This document shows, piece after piece, positions 9,267-18,617 of a stretch of DNA of 64,000 nucleotides. The stretch lies in the NCBI GenBank assembly GCA_943787605.1, contig CALSNB010000001.1, positions 496,001-560,000 of the forward strand. Direction: 5' to 3'. The position numbers and the translations under genes are program-made. Source of the DNA: GCA-2697345 sp002697345 (GTDB lineage Bacteria; Pseudomonadota; Alphaproteobacteria; Rhodobacterales; Rhodobacteraceae). Numbering within the stretch: the first letter of the stretch is position 1; each line of letters opens with the position of its first letter. The notes under the pieces are model-generated. The model was not told the origin of the DNA and did not search any database. It was given only the letters and a program-made list of their open reading frames with translations.

Positions 9267-10119
9267 CTTTACTCCTCCGAGTCCGAGGATCAAGTATGTC
9301 ACGCAATCCATCTCCAAGCAGGTTGAACCCCATAACAACAAGGAAGATCGCTATCCCAGGTGCTGCGGCATACCACCATGCTTCAGGTAGAAACTCTCGG
9401 CTCTCAGCAATTGTTCTTCCCCACTCTGGACTTGGAGGAGGGGGGCCTAATCCTAAAAAGCCAAGTGCTGCAGCTGTTAAAATAGTGCCTCCCATACCGA
9501 TAGTTGTTCGTACGATAATAGAAGACGAAATATTAGGAAGAACGTGTAAAATCATTACCCTACTTGGAGATGCACCAAGTGCGATTGATGCTTCAACATA
9601 AGGCTCATTTAAAGCGGATCGTGTTTCTGCATAAACTAGCCTTGTCCAAAACGGCCAATATGTTGCAGAAAGTGCTAAAATAACATTTTGAATGGATGGC
9701 CCCAGTGTTTGAGCAATAGCGATTGCTAGAATAATCTGCGGAACTGCAAGAAAGATATCTGATACACGCATTAATGCGTCGGAAACCCAATTCCGATAAT
9801 AACCTGCTAGCAAGCCTATTGGCACACCGATGATTACAGACACACTAATAGCAATTAATGCAATCGCTATTGTGATGCGCGCTCCATATAAAAGCCTTGA
9901 ATATATGTCAGATCCCATTCTATCAGTTCCAAAAAAATGTTCTGAACTTGGTCCCTGTAACCTTTCTGGTGGATGAAATTCAGTAATGTCTGCGGGGTGG
10001 GTTGCAAGAATTGGTGCAAAAATTGCAACCAAAATCAAACCTAAGATAAGAAAAACTCCTATCGCCGCTGTACGGTCTTGGAATATTTTTTTAATTAAAA
10101 ATTGGACTGTTTCAAACAT
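9259..10119 (-). CDS. Peptide-type ABC transporter permease (DppC-like)
   Basis: A 286-residue inner-membrane permease with the DppC N-terminal arrangement: a first helix (AAIGVFLILGLILVAIFAP) then a periplasmic loop with FGTDRMGSDIYSRLLYGAR. This is followed by a five-helix binding-protein-dependent transport domain with the EAA-like loop VEASIALGASPSRVMILHVLPN near residue 200. It forms the channel with the DppB-like subunit, whose stop it overlaps by one base. The glycine/proline-rich LGFLGLGPPPPSPEWG segment near the end of the EAA region is typical of the family. Confidence 0.93.
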   Translation of the reverse strand: MFETVQFLIKKIFQDRTAAIGVFLILGLILVAIFAPILATHPADITEFHPPERLQGPSSEHFFGTDRMGSDIYSRLLYGARITIAIALIAISVSVIIGVPIGLLAGYYRNWVSDALMRVSDIFLAVPQIILAIAIAQTLGPSIQNVILALSATYWPFWTRLVYAETRSALNEPYVEASIALGASPSRVMILHVLPNISSSIIVRTTIGMGGTILTAAALGFLGLGPPPPSPEWGRTIAESREFLPEAWWYAAAPGIAIFLVVMGFNLLGDGLRDILDPRTRRSKGG

Positions 10120-11123
10120 TAAAGCTCACTCCTAGGGTCCATTACACCTTGAAGAACATCTACCAATAGATTGATAAGAATAAACATAGTGCCAGTAATT
10201 AATGTGAATCCCATAATTGCGTTATAATCTGAGTTCATTATTGATTGAACAGCATAAAGACCAAGACCTGGCCAGTCAAAAACAGCTTCAACCACCACGG
10301 TACCAGCAAGTAAAAGGCCAAATATAAGTCCTATTTGTGTGACTGTACCAATTAACGCATTCCTAAGGATGTACTTCCAAATAATAATTCGCTCTGGGAA
10401 ACCCATAGCCTGCTCATATAAAACGTAGTTCGAGTTAATTGCATCGAGTACGCCGGCTCGCGTAAATCTCATTATAGTTGCCATCGCAGGGAAAGCTAGA
10501 GTTGCAACTGGCAAGACTAGATGACTAAATGCGCTCCCAAAAGATTCCCAGTCTCCCACTAGCAAACTGTCTATTAGAAAAAATCCAGTAATATGATCTG
10601 GGCCCCAACCATCAATTCTTCCTTGAAGTGGAGTCCATTGAAGTTCCATTGCAAAGAATAGTTGAAATAATATAGCTAACCAAAAACTAGCAATTGCAAG
10701 ACCAGATACCGTTATTAATCGAAGAATATGGTCTGCAATGGAATTTCTGTAAACCGCTGCGATTACGCCCAACGGGACACCTAGTAGAGCAGAAATTAAA
10801 ACAGAAACAAAAGTCAGCTCTAATGTAGCAGGTAATCGCCCCAACAAATCATCTGAAATTGGCCGTTGAGTGTATAGACTAATTCCTAAGTCGCCTTGAA
10901 ATGTGCCCAGCACATAGTTTATAAATTGAATATAAAGCGGTTTGTCAAAACCATATTGTGCTCTTAGCTCTGCAATTTGTTCATTTGTTGCATTATCTCC
11001 AGCTAGAAACGCTACTGGGTCAGCGGGAATAATATGGCTAATGGTGAAAACTAACAATAATAGACCAAATACCGTCGGAAAGAACCAAACTATCCTATTA
11101 AATATTAAGTATAAAATTCGCAT
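10119..11123 (-). CDS. Peptide-type ABC transporter permease (DppB-like)
   Basis: A 334-residue inner-membrane permease. The N-terminal helix is followed by the hallmark DPVAFLAGDNATNEQIAELRAQYG and the FQGDLGISLYTQRPISDDLL loop. A six-helix transport domain has an EAA loop (YEQAMGFPERIIIWKYILRNA) near residue 240. This is the first permease gene after the binding-protein gene, separated by 97 bases that contain a 9-bp stem-loop (11185-11211). That arrangement usually keeps permease synthesis below binding-protein synthesis. Confidence in family is high; substrate unknown. Confidence 0.93.
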   Translation of the reverse strand: MRILYLIFNRIVWFFPTVFGLLLLVFTISHIIPADPVAFLAGDNATNEQIAELRAQYGFDKPLYIQFINYVLGTFQGDLGISLYTQRPISDDLLGRLPATLELTFVSVLISALLGVPLGVIAAVYRNSIADHILRLITVSGLAIASFWLAILFQLFFAMELQWTPLQGRIDGWGPDHITGFFLIDSLLVGDWESFGSAFSHLVLPVATLAFPAMATIMRFTRAGVLDAINSNYVLYEQAMGFPERIIIWKYILRNALIGTVTQIGLIFGLLLAGTVVVEAVFDWPGLGLYAVQSIMNSDYNAIMGFTLITGTMFILINLLVDVLQGVMDPRSEL

Positions 11124-11184
11124 AATTTTGTCTAATCTGTAAATAATTTTATTAATTTTTTAGTATAAATTTTAAGTTTGTGTA

Positions 11185-11211
11185 AGGAGCAGCCAACTAT
11201 CAGCTGCTCCT
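11185..11211 (-). promoter_or_regulatory. Intercistronic stem-loop between binding-protein and permease genes
   Basis: Arms AGGAGCAGC (11185-11193) and GCTGCTCCT (11203-11211) pair perfectly over nine bases around a nine-base loop. It starts nine bases after the binding-protein stop. No T-run follows in the direction of transcription, so it looks like an mRNA 3'-end stabiliser or processing barrier rather than a strong intrinsic terminator. Confidence 0.7.
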
Positions 11212-11220
11212 AGGGAGTAT

Positions 11221-12789
11221 TTAGTCTTCGAAGTAAACCCAACGCATTTCTTGGGCGTTTCCGATGGGTGAAAAGCGAACACCTTTAACATTTTTGTTAT
11301 AAGGTCCGAACCAAACAGTATTATAAACAAAAATACCGCCAGCATCATCCATCACCATCTTCGCTGCTTTTTTATAGTTTACAGCTCTTTTGGCTTGATC
11401 TGGTTCAACACGCGCTTCATTTAGTAGCGCATCTACTTCAGGATTACAGTACCATGAATTATTTCTGGCACCGATTTGATCACAAGAGTAAAGCTCACCA
11501 ATCCAATTATTTGGATCTGCATAATATGTGGATTTCCAAATAAATAGTGAGTCGTACATTTGCTGTTCGTCTCTCATTTTCTTAGAAACTACTGACCATG
11601 GCTCTTCAACAATTCTGGTTTTTAGACCAAGTTTTGTTAGGCTGTTTTGGAATAAAGCTGCAGCTTGTCCAGTTTGCCCGTAGCCAGCTAATGCACCAAG
11701 AACGAATTCAGGAATAGGCTTCTTTACCTTTGCAAGGTATTCACGCGCCTTATCCATATCGTAAGTGTAGCCTTTTTCATCTGTAGGATTTCCCCAGATA
11801 TTATTAGGCATAGGAGCAGGGTTTCGTGCTACAGAACCACCTAATATGTCATTTATAAATGAATCGTAGTCAAAGGCATATGAAAGAGCCTTCCGGAAAT
11901 TAATGTCCTGCATTATTTCTCGATTGTGATTTAAAATAACATAAAAAATGCGCATAGATTCTTCTACTTGTACATTTACATTATCAGAGGCGTCTAAGCG
12001 CTTAACTTGATCTTGTGGAAGATAGCCGTCTGTTCCATGAAAATCGCCATTCATTAACCCGAGTACTCGAGAATTAATCTCGATTACGGTTCTAAATTCG
12101 ATTTCATCAAGATACTTGTCACCCCAACCCTTAAAGTGATTTTTAAAGCGTTTTGCTGAGAAGCCTATTGCTGGATCATATCTGTCAAGCTCAAAAGAAC
12201 CAGACCCTGCGTCATTTTGAGAAAGCCATTTAGCACCTAAGTCTCCATCAACCTCATGTGATTGTACGAGAGATGAGTTTAAAATATGGATTGCAGGTAC
12301 TGTTGCTAGAAAAATAGAGGACGCTTCTACGAGGTTAAACTGCACTGTGTGCTTATCGATAGCTTTTGTAGATCCTGGTAAAACTGATTTAGTAAAAAGT
12401 GAGTAAGCACCCTTTTTTAGAGCCAGTATACGTTCAATCGAATATACAACATCGCTTGCTTCTACTGGTGATCCATCATGAAAAGTAGCACCTTTATTTA
12501 AATGAAAAGTGTATGAAGTTCCATCTTCCGAAATATCATAACTGTCAGCTAACCATGGAGATAGCTTTGGTGGATTGTCTAACCATCGCAGCAACCCGTC
12601 ATAGAGATTAATACGATAAGCAACACGGCCAACGTCGTATAACGCGTGTGGGTCCATAGTATCATAAGGTGAAGAGTTCGCAAAAATAAACTTATTTTTT
12701 GCCTCCAAACCCGTTGGAGTGATCATTGCACCCCCTAGTATTAAAGCCATAACAAGAGTCAGGCTTTTTATAATATTAAGCTTAAACAT
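11221..12789 (-). CDS. Peptide/nickel-type ABC transporter substrate-binding protein (SBP_bac_5, DppA-like)
   Basis: A 522-residue periplasmic binding protein from the ATG at 12789, chosen because AAAGGA lies eight bases upstream and a Lys plus hydrophobic signal peptide (cut near LEA-KNK) follows directly. Family landmarks are LYDGLLRW, LADSYDISEDGTSYTFHL, GATFHDGSPVEASDVVYSIER and, near the end, the YKKAAKMVMDDAGG region. Cluster-C binding proteins of this type carry di- and oligopeptides, opines, glutathione or other amides. The operon context (cyclic amide and imide hydrolases) hints at a small amide or modified peptide. It is the second gene of the leftward operon after an SDR. Confidence 0.92.
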   Translation of the reverse strand: MFKLNIIKSLTLVMALILGGAMITPTGLEAKNKFIFANSSPYDTMDPHALYDVGRVAYRINLYDGLLRWLDNPPKLSPWLADSYDISEDGTSYTFHLNKGATFHDGSPVEASDVVYSIERILALKKGAYSLFTKSVLPGSTKAIDKHTVQFNLVEASSIFLATVPAIHILNSSLVQSHEVDGDLGAKWLSQNDAGSGSFELDRYDPAIGFSAKRFKNHFKGWGDKYLDEIEFRTVIEINSRVLGLMNGDFHGTDGYLPQDQVKRLDASDNVNVQVEESMRIFYVILNHNREIMQDINFRKALSYAFDYDSFINDILGGSVARNPAPMPNNIWGNPTDEKGYTYDMDKAREYLAKVKKPIPEFVLGALAGYGQTGQAAALFQNSLTKLGLKTRIVEEPWSVVSKKMRDEQQMYDSLFIWKSTYYADPNNWIGELYSCDQIGARNNSWYCNPEVDALLNEARVEPDQAKRAVNYKKAAKMVMDDAGGIFVYNTVWFGPYNKNVKGVRFSPIGNAQEMRWVYFED

Positions 12790-12821
12790 TATGTTTTTCC
12801 TTTCTTTAGTGTTAAATTTAG

Positions 12822-13580
12822 TTAACGATTCCACTGAAATCCATCAATGGTAATATCTTGCCCGGTAATGAAGTTAGGCTCAGATAAGGCGAGAAAACTT
12901 ACTAGCTCCGCAACATCTGTAGGGGTCCCGACACGTTTTAGAGCAATACCTTTTACTAATTCAGGTTCGCGTTCTGCGATAACAGCATTCTTAGTGATTT
13001 CAGTCTTTATTAGACCTGGGCATACCGCATTTACTAGTATGTCTGGACCTAATTCCTTGGCTAATGCTCTCGTCATTCCAAGTATCCCTGCTTTTGCAGA
13101 AGTATAAGAGAACTTTGATACTGCGGCGGTTACCCCGCCACTGTGTGCATTCAGCGATGACATTGATACAATTCTTCCCCATTTTGCTTTAAGCATATAG
13201 GGTGCGACTGCTTGAATATAGTTGAAACAGCTTTTTAGGTTAATGTTCAAAGTTGTGTCGTATTCATCTTCAGTAATCTCTAAAATGCCCTTTGGATTTG
13301 CCTTTCCTGCGTTATTAACGAGGACATCAATTCTACCAAATTTTAAAAATGCATCAGAAGCTATTTCTTTTGCTCTCTTATGATCCGAGACATTCGCAAC
13401 AAAGGTTATGCAGGAAACTCCTAATGCCTCAATTTCTTTTTTAGTACTTGCCATTTCTTTTTCGAGGAGATCGACCAAAACAATGGATGACCCTAGACTT
13501 GCCAATTTAAGTGCGCATCCTCTACCTATCCCTCTAGCACCACCGGTTACTAATGAAACTCTATTTGCTGATATCGACAT
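12822..13580 (-). CDS. Short-chain dehydrogenase/reductase (SDR)
   Basis: A 252-residue classical SDR with NAD(P)-binding TGGARGIGRG near residue 12, NNAG at about 90, catalytic Ser (SMSSLN) and YTSAK (Tyr/Lys pair) near 155-160. The C-terminus FITGQDITIDGFQWNR is typical of FabG-like alcohol dehydrogenases. Asp at the end of beta-2 (VLVDLLEKE) suggests NAD(H) preference. It is the first gene of the leftward operon, divergent from the IclR regulator, with 32 bases before the binding-protein start. Likely oxidises a hydroxy intermediate; substrate not predictable. Confidence 0.88.
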   Translation of the reverse strand: MSISANRVSLVTGGARGIGRGCALKLASLGSSIVLVDLLEKEMASTKKEIEALGVSCITFVANVSDHKRAKEIASDAFLKFGRIDVLVNNAGKANPKGILEITEDEYDTTLNINLKSCFNYIQAVAPYMLKAKWGRIVSMSSLNAHSGGVTAAVSKFSYTSAKAGILGMTRALAKELGPDILVNAVCPGLIKTEITKNAVIAEREPELVKGIALKRVGTPTDVAELVSFLALSEPNFITGQDITIDGFQWNR

Positions 13581-13676
13581 TACTAAGAATTGTCCCCATT
13601 TATTTTTTTAAAATATATTTTGTATATATAAAACTTGACAAATAAATTGAATATAAGTCAATAGTTAATTTTTAAT

Positions 13677-13702
13677 TGTGAATTTTAGTTCACATATATG
13701 AA
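13677..13702. promoter_or_regulatory. Palindromic candidate operator upstream of the IclR gene
   Basis: TGTGAATTTTAGTTCACA (13677-13694) is an inverted repeat with six-base arms and a six-base spacer. A second, overlapping one (TTCA-CATATA-TGAA, 13689-13702) follows at once. Together they lie 14-39 bases before the preferred IclR start and within the 135-base divergent region that must hold the promoters of both operons. IclR proteins commonly autoregulate and control divergent genes, so this is the most likely binding site. TTGACA at 13635-13640 could be a -35 element for the rightward unit. Confidence 0.5.
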
Positions 13703-13715
13703 CACTGAAGGTAAA

Positions 13716-14513
13716 ATGACAAATAATGGTGTTAAATCAGCTGTACGCACTCTTAGAATTTTGGAATTCTTTGAGTCTGCAACGGTACCAGTCTCACTAG
13801 GTGACCTCAGTTCGAATCTATGTCTACCTAAGAGCTCTGCGCACAACTTGGTGTATACCTTGATCGAGGAGGGGTACTTAGAAAAAGTGTCTCATAACTC
13901 TTTTGAATTAAATCCAAATATAAAGAGGTCGGTTGGTTGGGTTGGCGGCATGGACGGAGTGATCAGGCGTGCTGCGGCAAAGGAGATGGATCGTCTTCTA
14001 GTTCTTTTTGAAGAAAGCGTAGTACTAGGGGTTCCAAATGATGAATACAATGTAAAAATTACAGAGTTTCGGCAATCTTCTCAATTAATGAGTTATTCAC
14101 TTTTAAAATCCCCTATTATTCCCGGTTGGTGTACCTCACTTGGGCATGCAATTCTTTCCTTTCTACCTGAAGACGAAAGCTATAAATACATTGATAATGT
14201 CTCCAAAGTTTCGCTAACTCCAAAGACCTTAACTTCAACAATTGCAATAATGGATCGTTTGCGAGTTTGTCGTCATAGGGGGTATTCATTGAGTATTGAT
14301 GAAAGATTTGAAGGAGCAAGTGGAGTAGCTGTTCCAATTCTTGATGAGTCCGGTTTGCCAAGAGCTGCACTTAATTTGGTGATGTTAACCCCACGTTTTT
14401 TTAAGCGTAAAGATATTATCATTCAAGAAGTTAAGAAATCAGTAAAAACGATAGAAAATGTATTATTTAAAAAACATGACAACAATAATATTAGACAGCT
14501 TAGTGTAAGGTAA
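13716..14513 (+). CDS. IclR family transcriptional regulator
   Basis: A 265-residue IclR protein from ATG 13716, preceded by GAAGG at four bases. The alternative ATG at 13698 has no ribosome-binding site and lies inside the candidate operator. The N-terminal winged helix-turn-helix (VRTLRILEFFES, LPKSSAHNLVYTLIEEGYLEK) is followed by the IclR effector domain, with GASGVAVPILDESGLPRAALNLVM near residue 200. It is the first gene of the rightward hydantoinase operon (four bases before hyuA) and divergent from the SDR-ABC operon. It probably senses the pathway substrate or product and controls both arms. The ligand is unknown. Confidence 0.93.
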   Translation: MTNNGVKSAVRTLRILEFFESATVPVSLGDLSSNLCLPKSSAHNLVYTLIEEGYLEKVSHNSFELNPNIKRSVGWVGGMDGVIRRAAAKEMDRLLVLFEESVVLGVPNDEYNVKITEFRQSSQLMSYSLLKSPIIPGWCTSLGHAILSFLPEDESYKYIDNVSKVSLTPKTLTSTIAIMDRLRVCRHRGYSLSIDERFEGASGVAVPILDESGLPRAALNLVMLTPRFFKRKDIIIQEVKKSVKTIENVLFKKHDNNNIRQLSVR

Positions 14514-14517
14514 TAAA

Positions 14518-16575
14518 ATGGCATATAGAATAGCAGTAGATATCGGTGGAACGTTCACGGATTTTTGTGTTTTCAATGAAGAGAACTCGTCTTTAAGTAC
14601 ACATAAAGTTCTTTCAACCCCCAACAACCCAGGATCAGAAATAGTTTTGGGTGTGACTGAACTTGAGGAAAAGGGAGTGTTAGTTCCCACAGAGGTTTCT
14701 TGGTTTAGTCATGGAACAACTGTTGGAATTAATACGGTTATTCAAAGGTCAGGTGCAGAACTTGCTTTATTTGTTACAAGTGGTTTTGAAGACGTTTTGG
14801 AAGTTGCAAGACTTAAAGTCCCAGACCCTTACAATATATTTTCTAGGAGAGCTGACCCTTTAGTTCCCAGAGAAAGAGTTTTTGGAATTTGTCAACGAAC
14901 GTTAAAAGATGGAAGTGTTGATTCTGAATTAAATGAAGAAACAGTAAAGAAAGCTATTAAATCTGCTAAAGATATGGGTAGTGATACAATAGTAATAGCT
15001 TTACTGCATAGCTATGCCAACAATAAGGATGAGCGACGTATTAGAGAAATAATAAACTCAATCGAACCAGAGATGGCAGTTACTTTATCATCTGACGTTT
15101 GGCCAGTTATAAGAGAATACGAGCGCACAGTCACAACAACCGTAGCAGGCTATGTACAGCGTCGTGTTGCTAACTATTTAACAGCATTTCAAAACGCCCT
15201 TAAAACAGCTGGAATTCCAGCGATCCCGATGATTGGTAAGTCAAATGGGGGAGTTATGACCGCGGAGCTCGGGAAAGCTGATCCAATTTCTATGTTATTA
15301 TCCGGAACAGCGACCGGTGTGATTGGTGCGGCAGAGATTGCAAAAAAAGTTGGTGTTAATAGTATCCTAAGTTTCGATGTAGGAGGCACTAGTGCTGATG
15401 TTGCTGTTATAAGTAACGGTGAACCAGCTTACAGTAGTGGTGAGATGGTTGGTGATTTTCCAATATACGTACCTACCGTTTCTGTTACGTCCATTGGAGA
15501 AGGTGGAGGCTCAATTGCATGGGTTGACGATTTCGGAGTCTTAAAAGTTGGTCCTGAAAGTGCGGGTTCAAACCCCGGACCTGCTTGTTATGGGCAAGGA
15601 GGAAAAAAACCAACAATTACTGATGCTTTCTCTGTGTTGGGTTTGTTGGGTGAAGGAAAACTAGGTTATGGTAAAGTCGAGCTGAACATATCAGCAGCAA
15701 GGGATGCATTACAGCCGTTAGCTGAAGCTTTATCCATGGATATTGAGAAAACAGCTCAAAGTATTATTGATGTTTCTGTATCTGGAATGTTTTTGGAAAC
15801 GACTAAATTATTATCAAGATTTGGTGCAGATCCTCGAAGCTTCAGCTTATTGCCCTTTGGTGGAGCAGGTCCAATGATTGGATGTTTTCTTGCCAAAGAG
15901 TTGGGGTTAAGAGAAGTCATTGTGCCTCCGACACCAGGAGTTTTGTCTGCCTATGGTGGATTAATTGCGGACATACGAAATGACTTTATTAGAACTGTAA
16001 TGATTGATTTGGATCAAGTTGGTCTTTTAAAACTTCGTGAGACAGCGAAATTTTTGGAAAAGGAGGCAACTAATTGGTTGCGTAAAGAGCAAGGTTTTGA
16101 TGGTGACTCAAAGCTTGATTGGTCGGCTGATATGCGTTATCGTGGCCAGTCATATGAAATAGAAACTGCTTTCGAAAAAGATGATTTAAGCTCATCAAAC
16201 ATTGAGGGATTAGCTAAACTATTTCATGATGCACATCACTCTATTTATGAGCATTCCGATCCAAGTGCTGAAATTCAAATAGTTAATCTTAGGCTAGTTA
16301 TTTCTGGTGAAGTGCCAAAACCGAAGTTTCTGACGCACCCTGAACATAAACAGCTCGCAAAACCCTTGATGTCGCACACTATTTACTTAGGTGGAGCTGA
16401 ATTTAAAGCATCTTTATTTGAAAGAGACACGTTGGAACCAGGTCATTATTTTACTGGCCCAGCAATTATAAGTCAAAATGATACGACAACAGTAGTCTTA
16501 CCTGATTTTGACGTAAAAGTTGATCAATTTAAGAACTTGATTATTAGTAAAAGGACAACAAGCAATGGCGATTGA
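14518..16575 (+). CDS. Hydantoinase/oxoprolinase subunit A (first copy)
   Basis: A 685-residue member of the HyuA/5-oxoprolinase N-terminal family. The actin-like ATPase start AVDIGGTFTDFCVF is at residues 6-19, HGTTVGINTVIQ at about 65, the second phosphate motif SFDVGGTSADVAV near 285, GAGPMIG near 450, and a C-terminal beta domain ending in ISQNDTTTVVLPDF. The family performs ATP-dependent ring opening of cyclic amides (5-oxoproline, N-methylhydantoin) or carboxylation of ketones, always with a B subunit. It starts four bases after iclR and overlaps hyuB by 11 bases. It differs clearly from the second copy, especially in residues 85-130, suggesting a different substrate. Confidence 0.92.
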   Translation: MAYRIAVDIGGTFTDFCVFNEENSSLSTHKVLSTPNNPGSEIVLGVTELEEKGVLVPTEVSWFSHGTTVGINTVIQRSGAELALFVTSGFEDVLEVARLKVPDPYNIFSRRADPLVPRERVFGICQRTLKDGSVDSELNEETVKKAIKSAKDMGSDTIVIALLHSYANNKDERRIREIINSIEPEMAVTLSSDVWPVIREYERTVTTTVAGYVQRRVANYLTAFQNALKTAGIPAIPMIGKSNGGVMTAELGKADPISMLLSGTATGVIGAAEIAKKVGVNSILSFDVGGTSADVAVISNGEPAYSSGEMVGDFPIYVPTVSVTSIGEGGGSIAWVDDFGVLKVGPESAGSNPGPACYGQGGKKPTITDAFSVLGLLGEGKLGYGKVELNISAARDALQPLAEALSMDIEKTAQSIIDVSVSGMFLETTKLLSRFGADPRSFSLLPFGGAGPMIGCFLAKELGLREVIVPPTPGVLSAYGGLIADIRNDFIRTVMIDLDQVGLLKLRETAKFLEKEATNWLRKEQGFDGDSKLDWSADMRYRGQSYEIETAFEKDDLSSSNIEGLAKLFHDAHHSIYEHSDPSAEIQIVNLRLVISGEVPKPKFLTHPEHKQLAKPLMSHTIYLGGAEFKASLFERDTLEPGHYFTGPAIISQNDTTTVVLPDFDVKVDQFKNLIISKRTTSNGD

Positions 16576-18586
16576 TAAAATTACCCTGGAAATATTGAAA
16601 AATCATACCAGAGCAGCTGCAGAAAGTATGGCATTTACTCTTTATCGCACAGCTCATTCAACATTTGTTAAAGAAACTGAGGATTTTACAACTGGATTGA
16701 CTACTCCTACAGGAGAAACTTTTGCCACCCCAACAGAATTGGGAGCGACTTGGTTTGTGGGCCTTAACTATTCCGGTGCCATAAAGTTAATAGACGATTA
16801 TAAGCCAGGTGATATATGCATGACGAATGACCCATATTCTGGGTTTGTTTGTACTCATCCCCCGGACATGCATATCTGGAAGCCGATATTCCATAAAGAA
16901 GAACTCGTGGCGTTTTCTGTTGGCCATATTCATAATACTGACGTGGGTGGAGCTGTCCCAGCTTCTTTATCACGCTCTCTCTCTGAGGTTCATCAGGAAG
17001 GGGTTCGCATGCCTCCAATGAAAATTTTAGAAGAGGGTAAATTAAATCAAAAAATGCTAGACGTTTTCCTTACTAATGTTCGAGCACCAGAACAGAATTG
17101 GGGTGACTTAAAGGCTCAAATTGCTGCATGTAATACTGGAGAACGTAAAGTTCATGAGATGATTGATCGTTTTGGAGTTGATACATTTAGAAATGGTGTT
17201 GGTGACTTATTAGATTATGCCGAACAGCAAGCCAGAGCAATTATTTCTGATTTACCAGATGGAGAGTATGATTTCTCAGAATATATCGATGAGGATTCTG
17301 TTAACGGTTGGCCCTGTAGGCTTCGGTTGTTGTTAATTATAAAAGGCGACGAGTTAATTCTTGACTTTACTGGCTCAGATCCTCAGCTAGAGAGTTCTAT
17401 GAATATGCCCACTGGAGGAGATCCAAGGCATGTTTTGATGATGGTTGGAGTGGTATATGTTCTATATTCTCTAGACCCACGTTTATACCTAAATTCAGGA
17501 ATTACGCGAGCATGTAAATGTATATTACCGTCTGGTACTATAGTGAACCCAACTTTTCCTGCTGCGGTAGGTATGCGTACATTGTCGTGCAATAGACTAC
17601 ATGGTTTGACCTTTGGTGCCTTTGCAAAAGCTATACCAGATCGACTAATGGGAGCGCCCGCTAGTGGAGGGCCAATTCTAAATGTTAATACTACAGACAC
17701 TCTCACTGGACGGAGAATTATGGCGGCTGTTAATCCAATGACAGGGGGGTCAGGTGGCACAAAACTTGCTGATGGAACAGACGGTTCAGGAGCCAACTCT
17801 GGATTCCTTAAAAACTCACCTGTTGAGGTAAATGAAGTCGAGGCAGGTATAAAAGTCCACAGCTACGGATTGAGTAAGGACTCTGCTGGACCTGGCGAAC
17901 ATAGAGGTGGTCTTGGAACTGATTTTATTTTTGAGGCACTTTCCCCAAATACAAAAGTAACTGCGAGGAATCGGGATAGAACTCGTTTTTCTGGGTGGGG
18001 TATTTCTGAAGGAAAGGCTGGTGGCGCCTCAAAATTTATACGAAACCCTAATACAGATAAAGAATTTAATCTGCGAAATACTGATATTTTATCCCTCGAT
18101 CCAGGAGATAAAATCCATGTAACTTGTGGTGGAGCTGGTGGATGGGGGAATGCCTTAAATCGAGATCCCGAAAGTGTTTTACTTGATGTGAAACGAAACT
18201 GGGTTTCAGTTAACAAAGCGCGATTAGATTATGGAGTTGTTATTGTTTCTGGAGAATACAATTTACCAATTGTAGATGTTAATGAGACTAAAAAACTAAG
18301 GAGTACTATGAGGATCTCAGAAACACCAAACCAATCATTTTATAGTCTCTGTGACTCTCGAATTGAATATGAGAAAGTTTGGACCAAGACAAATTATGAT
18401 GTTTTAACAAAATGTCTGGCGAATTTGCCAGTTACATGGAGGTTCTATGCAAAACACCGAATTTTTGCAGAAATTGAAAAATGGGACCCTTTGGACTCAA
18501 AACGATTGAATGGTGTTGCAATCAAAGCAACTTACAACAAAATGTTAAAGGAGTTTCCAGATTTAGAAAGAAAAAAAAGCACATAG
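16565..18586 (+). CDS. Hydantoinase/oxoprolinase subunit B (first copy)
   Basis: A 673-residue HyuB-family protein. Landmarks are LEILKNHTRAAAESMAFTLYRTA at the N-terminus, DICMTNDPYSG near 80, HTDVGGAVP-like HIHNTDVGG at about 120, GDLKAQIAACN, DFTGSDPQ, the glycine-rich GGPILN and GGSGGTKLADG, and SAGPGEHRGGLG near 440. The final 90 residues (LPVTWRFYAKHRIFAEIEKW) extend past the usual core and are absent from the second copy. It acts as partner of the overlapping A subunit. The exact reaction (oxoprolinase, N-methylhydantoinase or ketone carboxylase) cannot be read from sequence alone. No third subunit gene is nearby, which argues against acetone carboxylase. Confidence 0.91.
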   Translation: MAIDKITLEILKNHTRAAAESMAFTLYRTAHSTFVKETEDFTTGLTTPTGETFATPTELGATWFVGLNYSGAIKLIDDYKPGDICMTNDPYSGFVCTHPPDMHIWKPIFHKEELVAFSVGHIHNTDVGGAVPASLSRSLSEVHQEGVRMPPMKILEEGKLNQKMLDVFLTNVRAPEQNWGDLKAQIAACNTGERKVHEMIDRFGVDTFRNGVGDLLDYAEQQARAIISDLPDGEYDFSEYIDEDSVNGWPCRLRLLLIIKGDELILDFTGSDPQLESSMNMPTGGDPRHVLMMVGVVYVLYSLDPRLYLNSGITRACKCILPSGTIVNPTFPAAVGMRTLSCNRLHGLTFGAFAKAIPDRLMGAPASGGPILNVNTTDTLTGRRIMAAVNPMTGGSGGTKLADGTDGSGANSGFLKNSPVEVNEVEAGIKVHSYGLSKDSAGPGEHRGGLGTDFIFEALSPNTKVTARNRDRTRFSGWGISEGKAGGASKFIRNPNTDKEFNLRNTDILSLDPGDKIHVTCGGAGGWGNALNRDPESVLLDVKRNWVSVNKARLDYGVVIVSGEYNLPIVDVNETKKLRSTMRISETPNQSFYSLCDSRIEYEKVWTKTNYDVLTKCLANLPVTWRFYAKHRIFAEIEKWDPLDSKRLNGVAIKATYNKMLKEFPDLERKKST

Positions 18587-18617
18587 TTTTTAGTTGGAAT
18601 TTAATGGAGATAATCAA

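Noticed and set aside
11185..11211. Stem-loop as a true Rho-independent terminator splitting the dpp-like operon
   Set aside because: No U-run follows the stem in the direction of transcription, and permease genes follow at once, so full termination is unlikely.
17383..17796. 137-codon minus-strand frame within hyuB
   Set aside because: It lies wholly inside a well-supported family gene and shows no domain of its own.
14518..18586. Acetone carboxylase
   Set aside because: That enzyme needs a third small subunit gene in the operon; none is present after either A/B pair.
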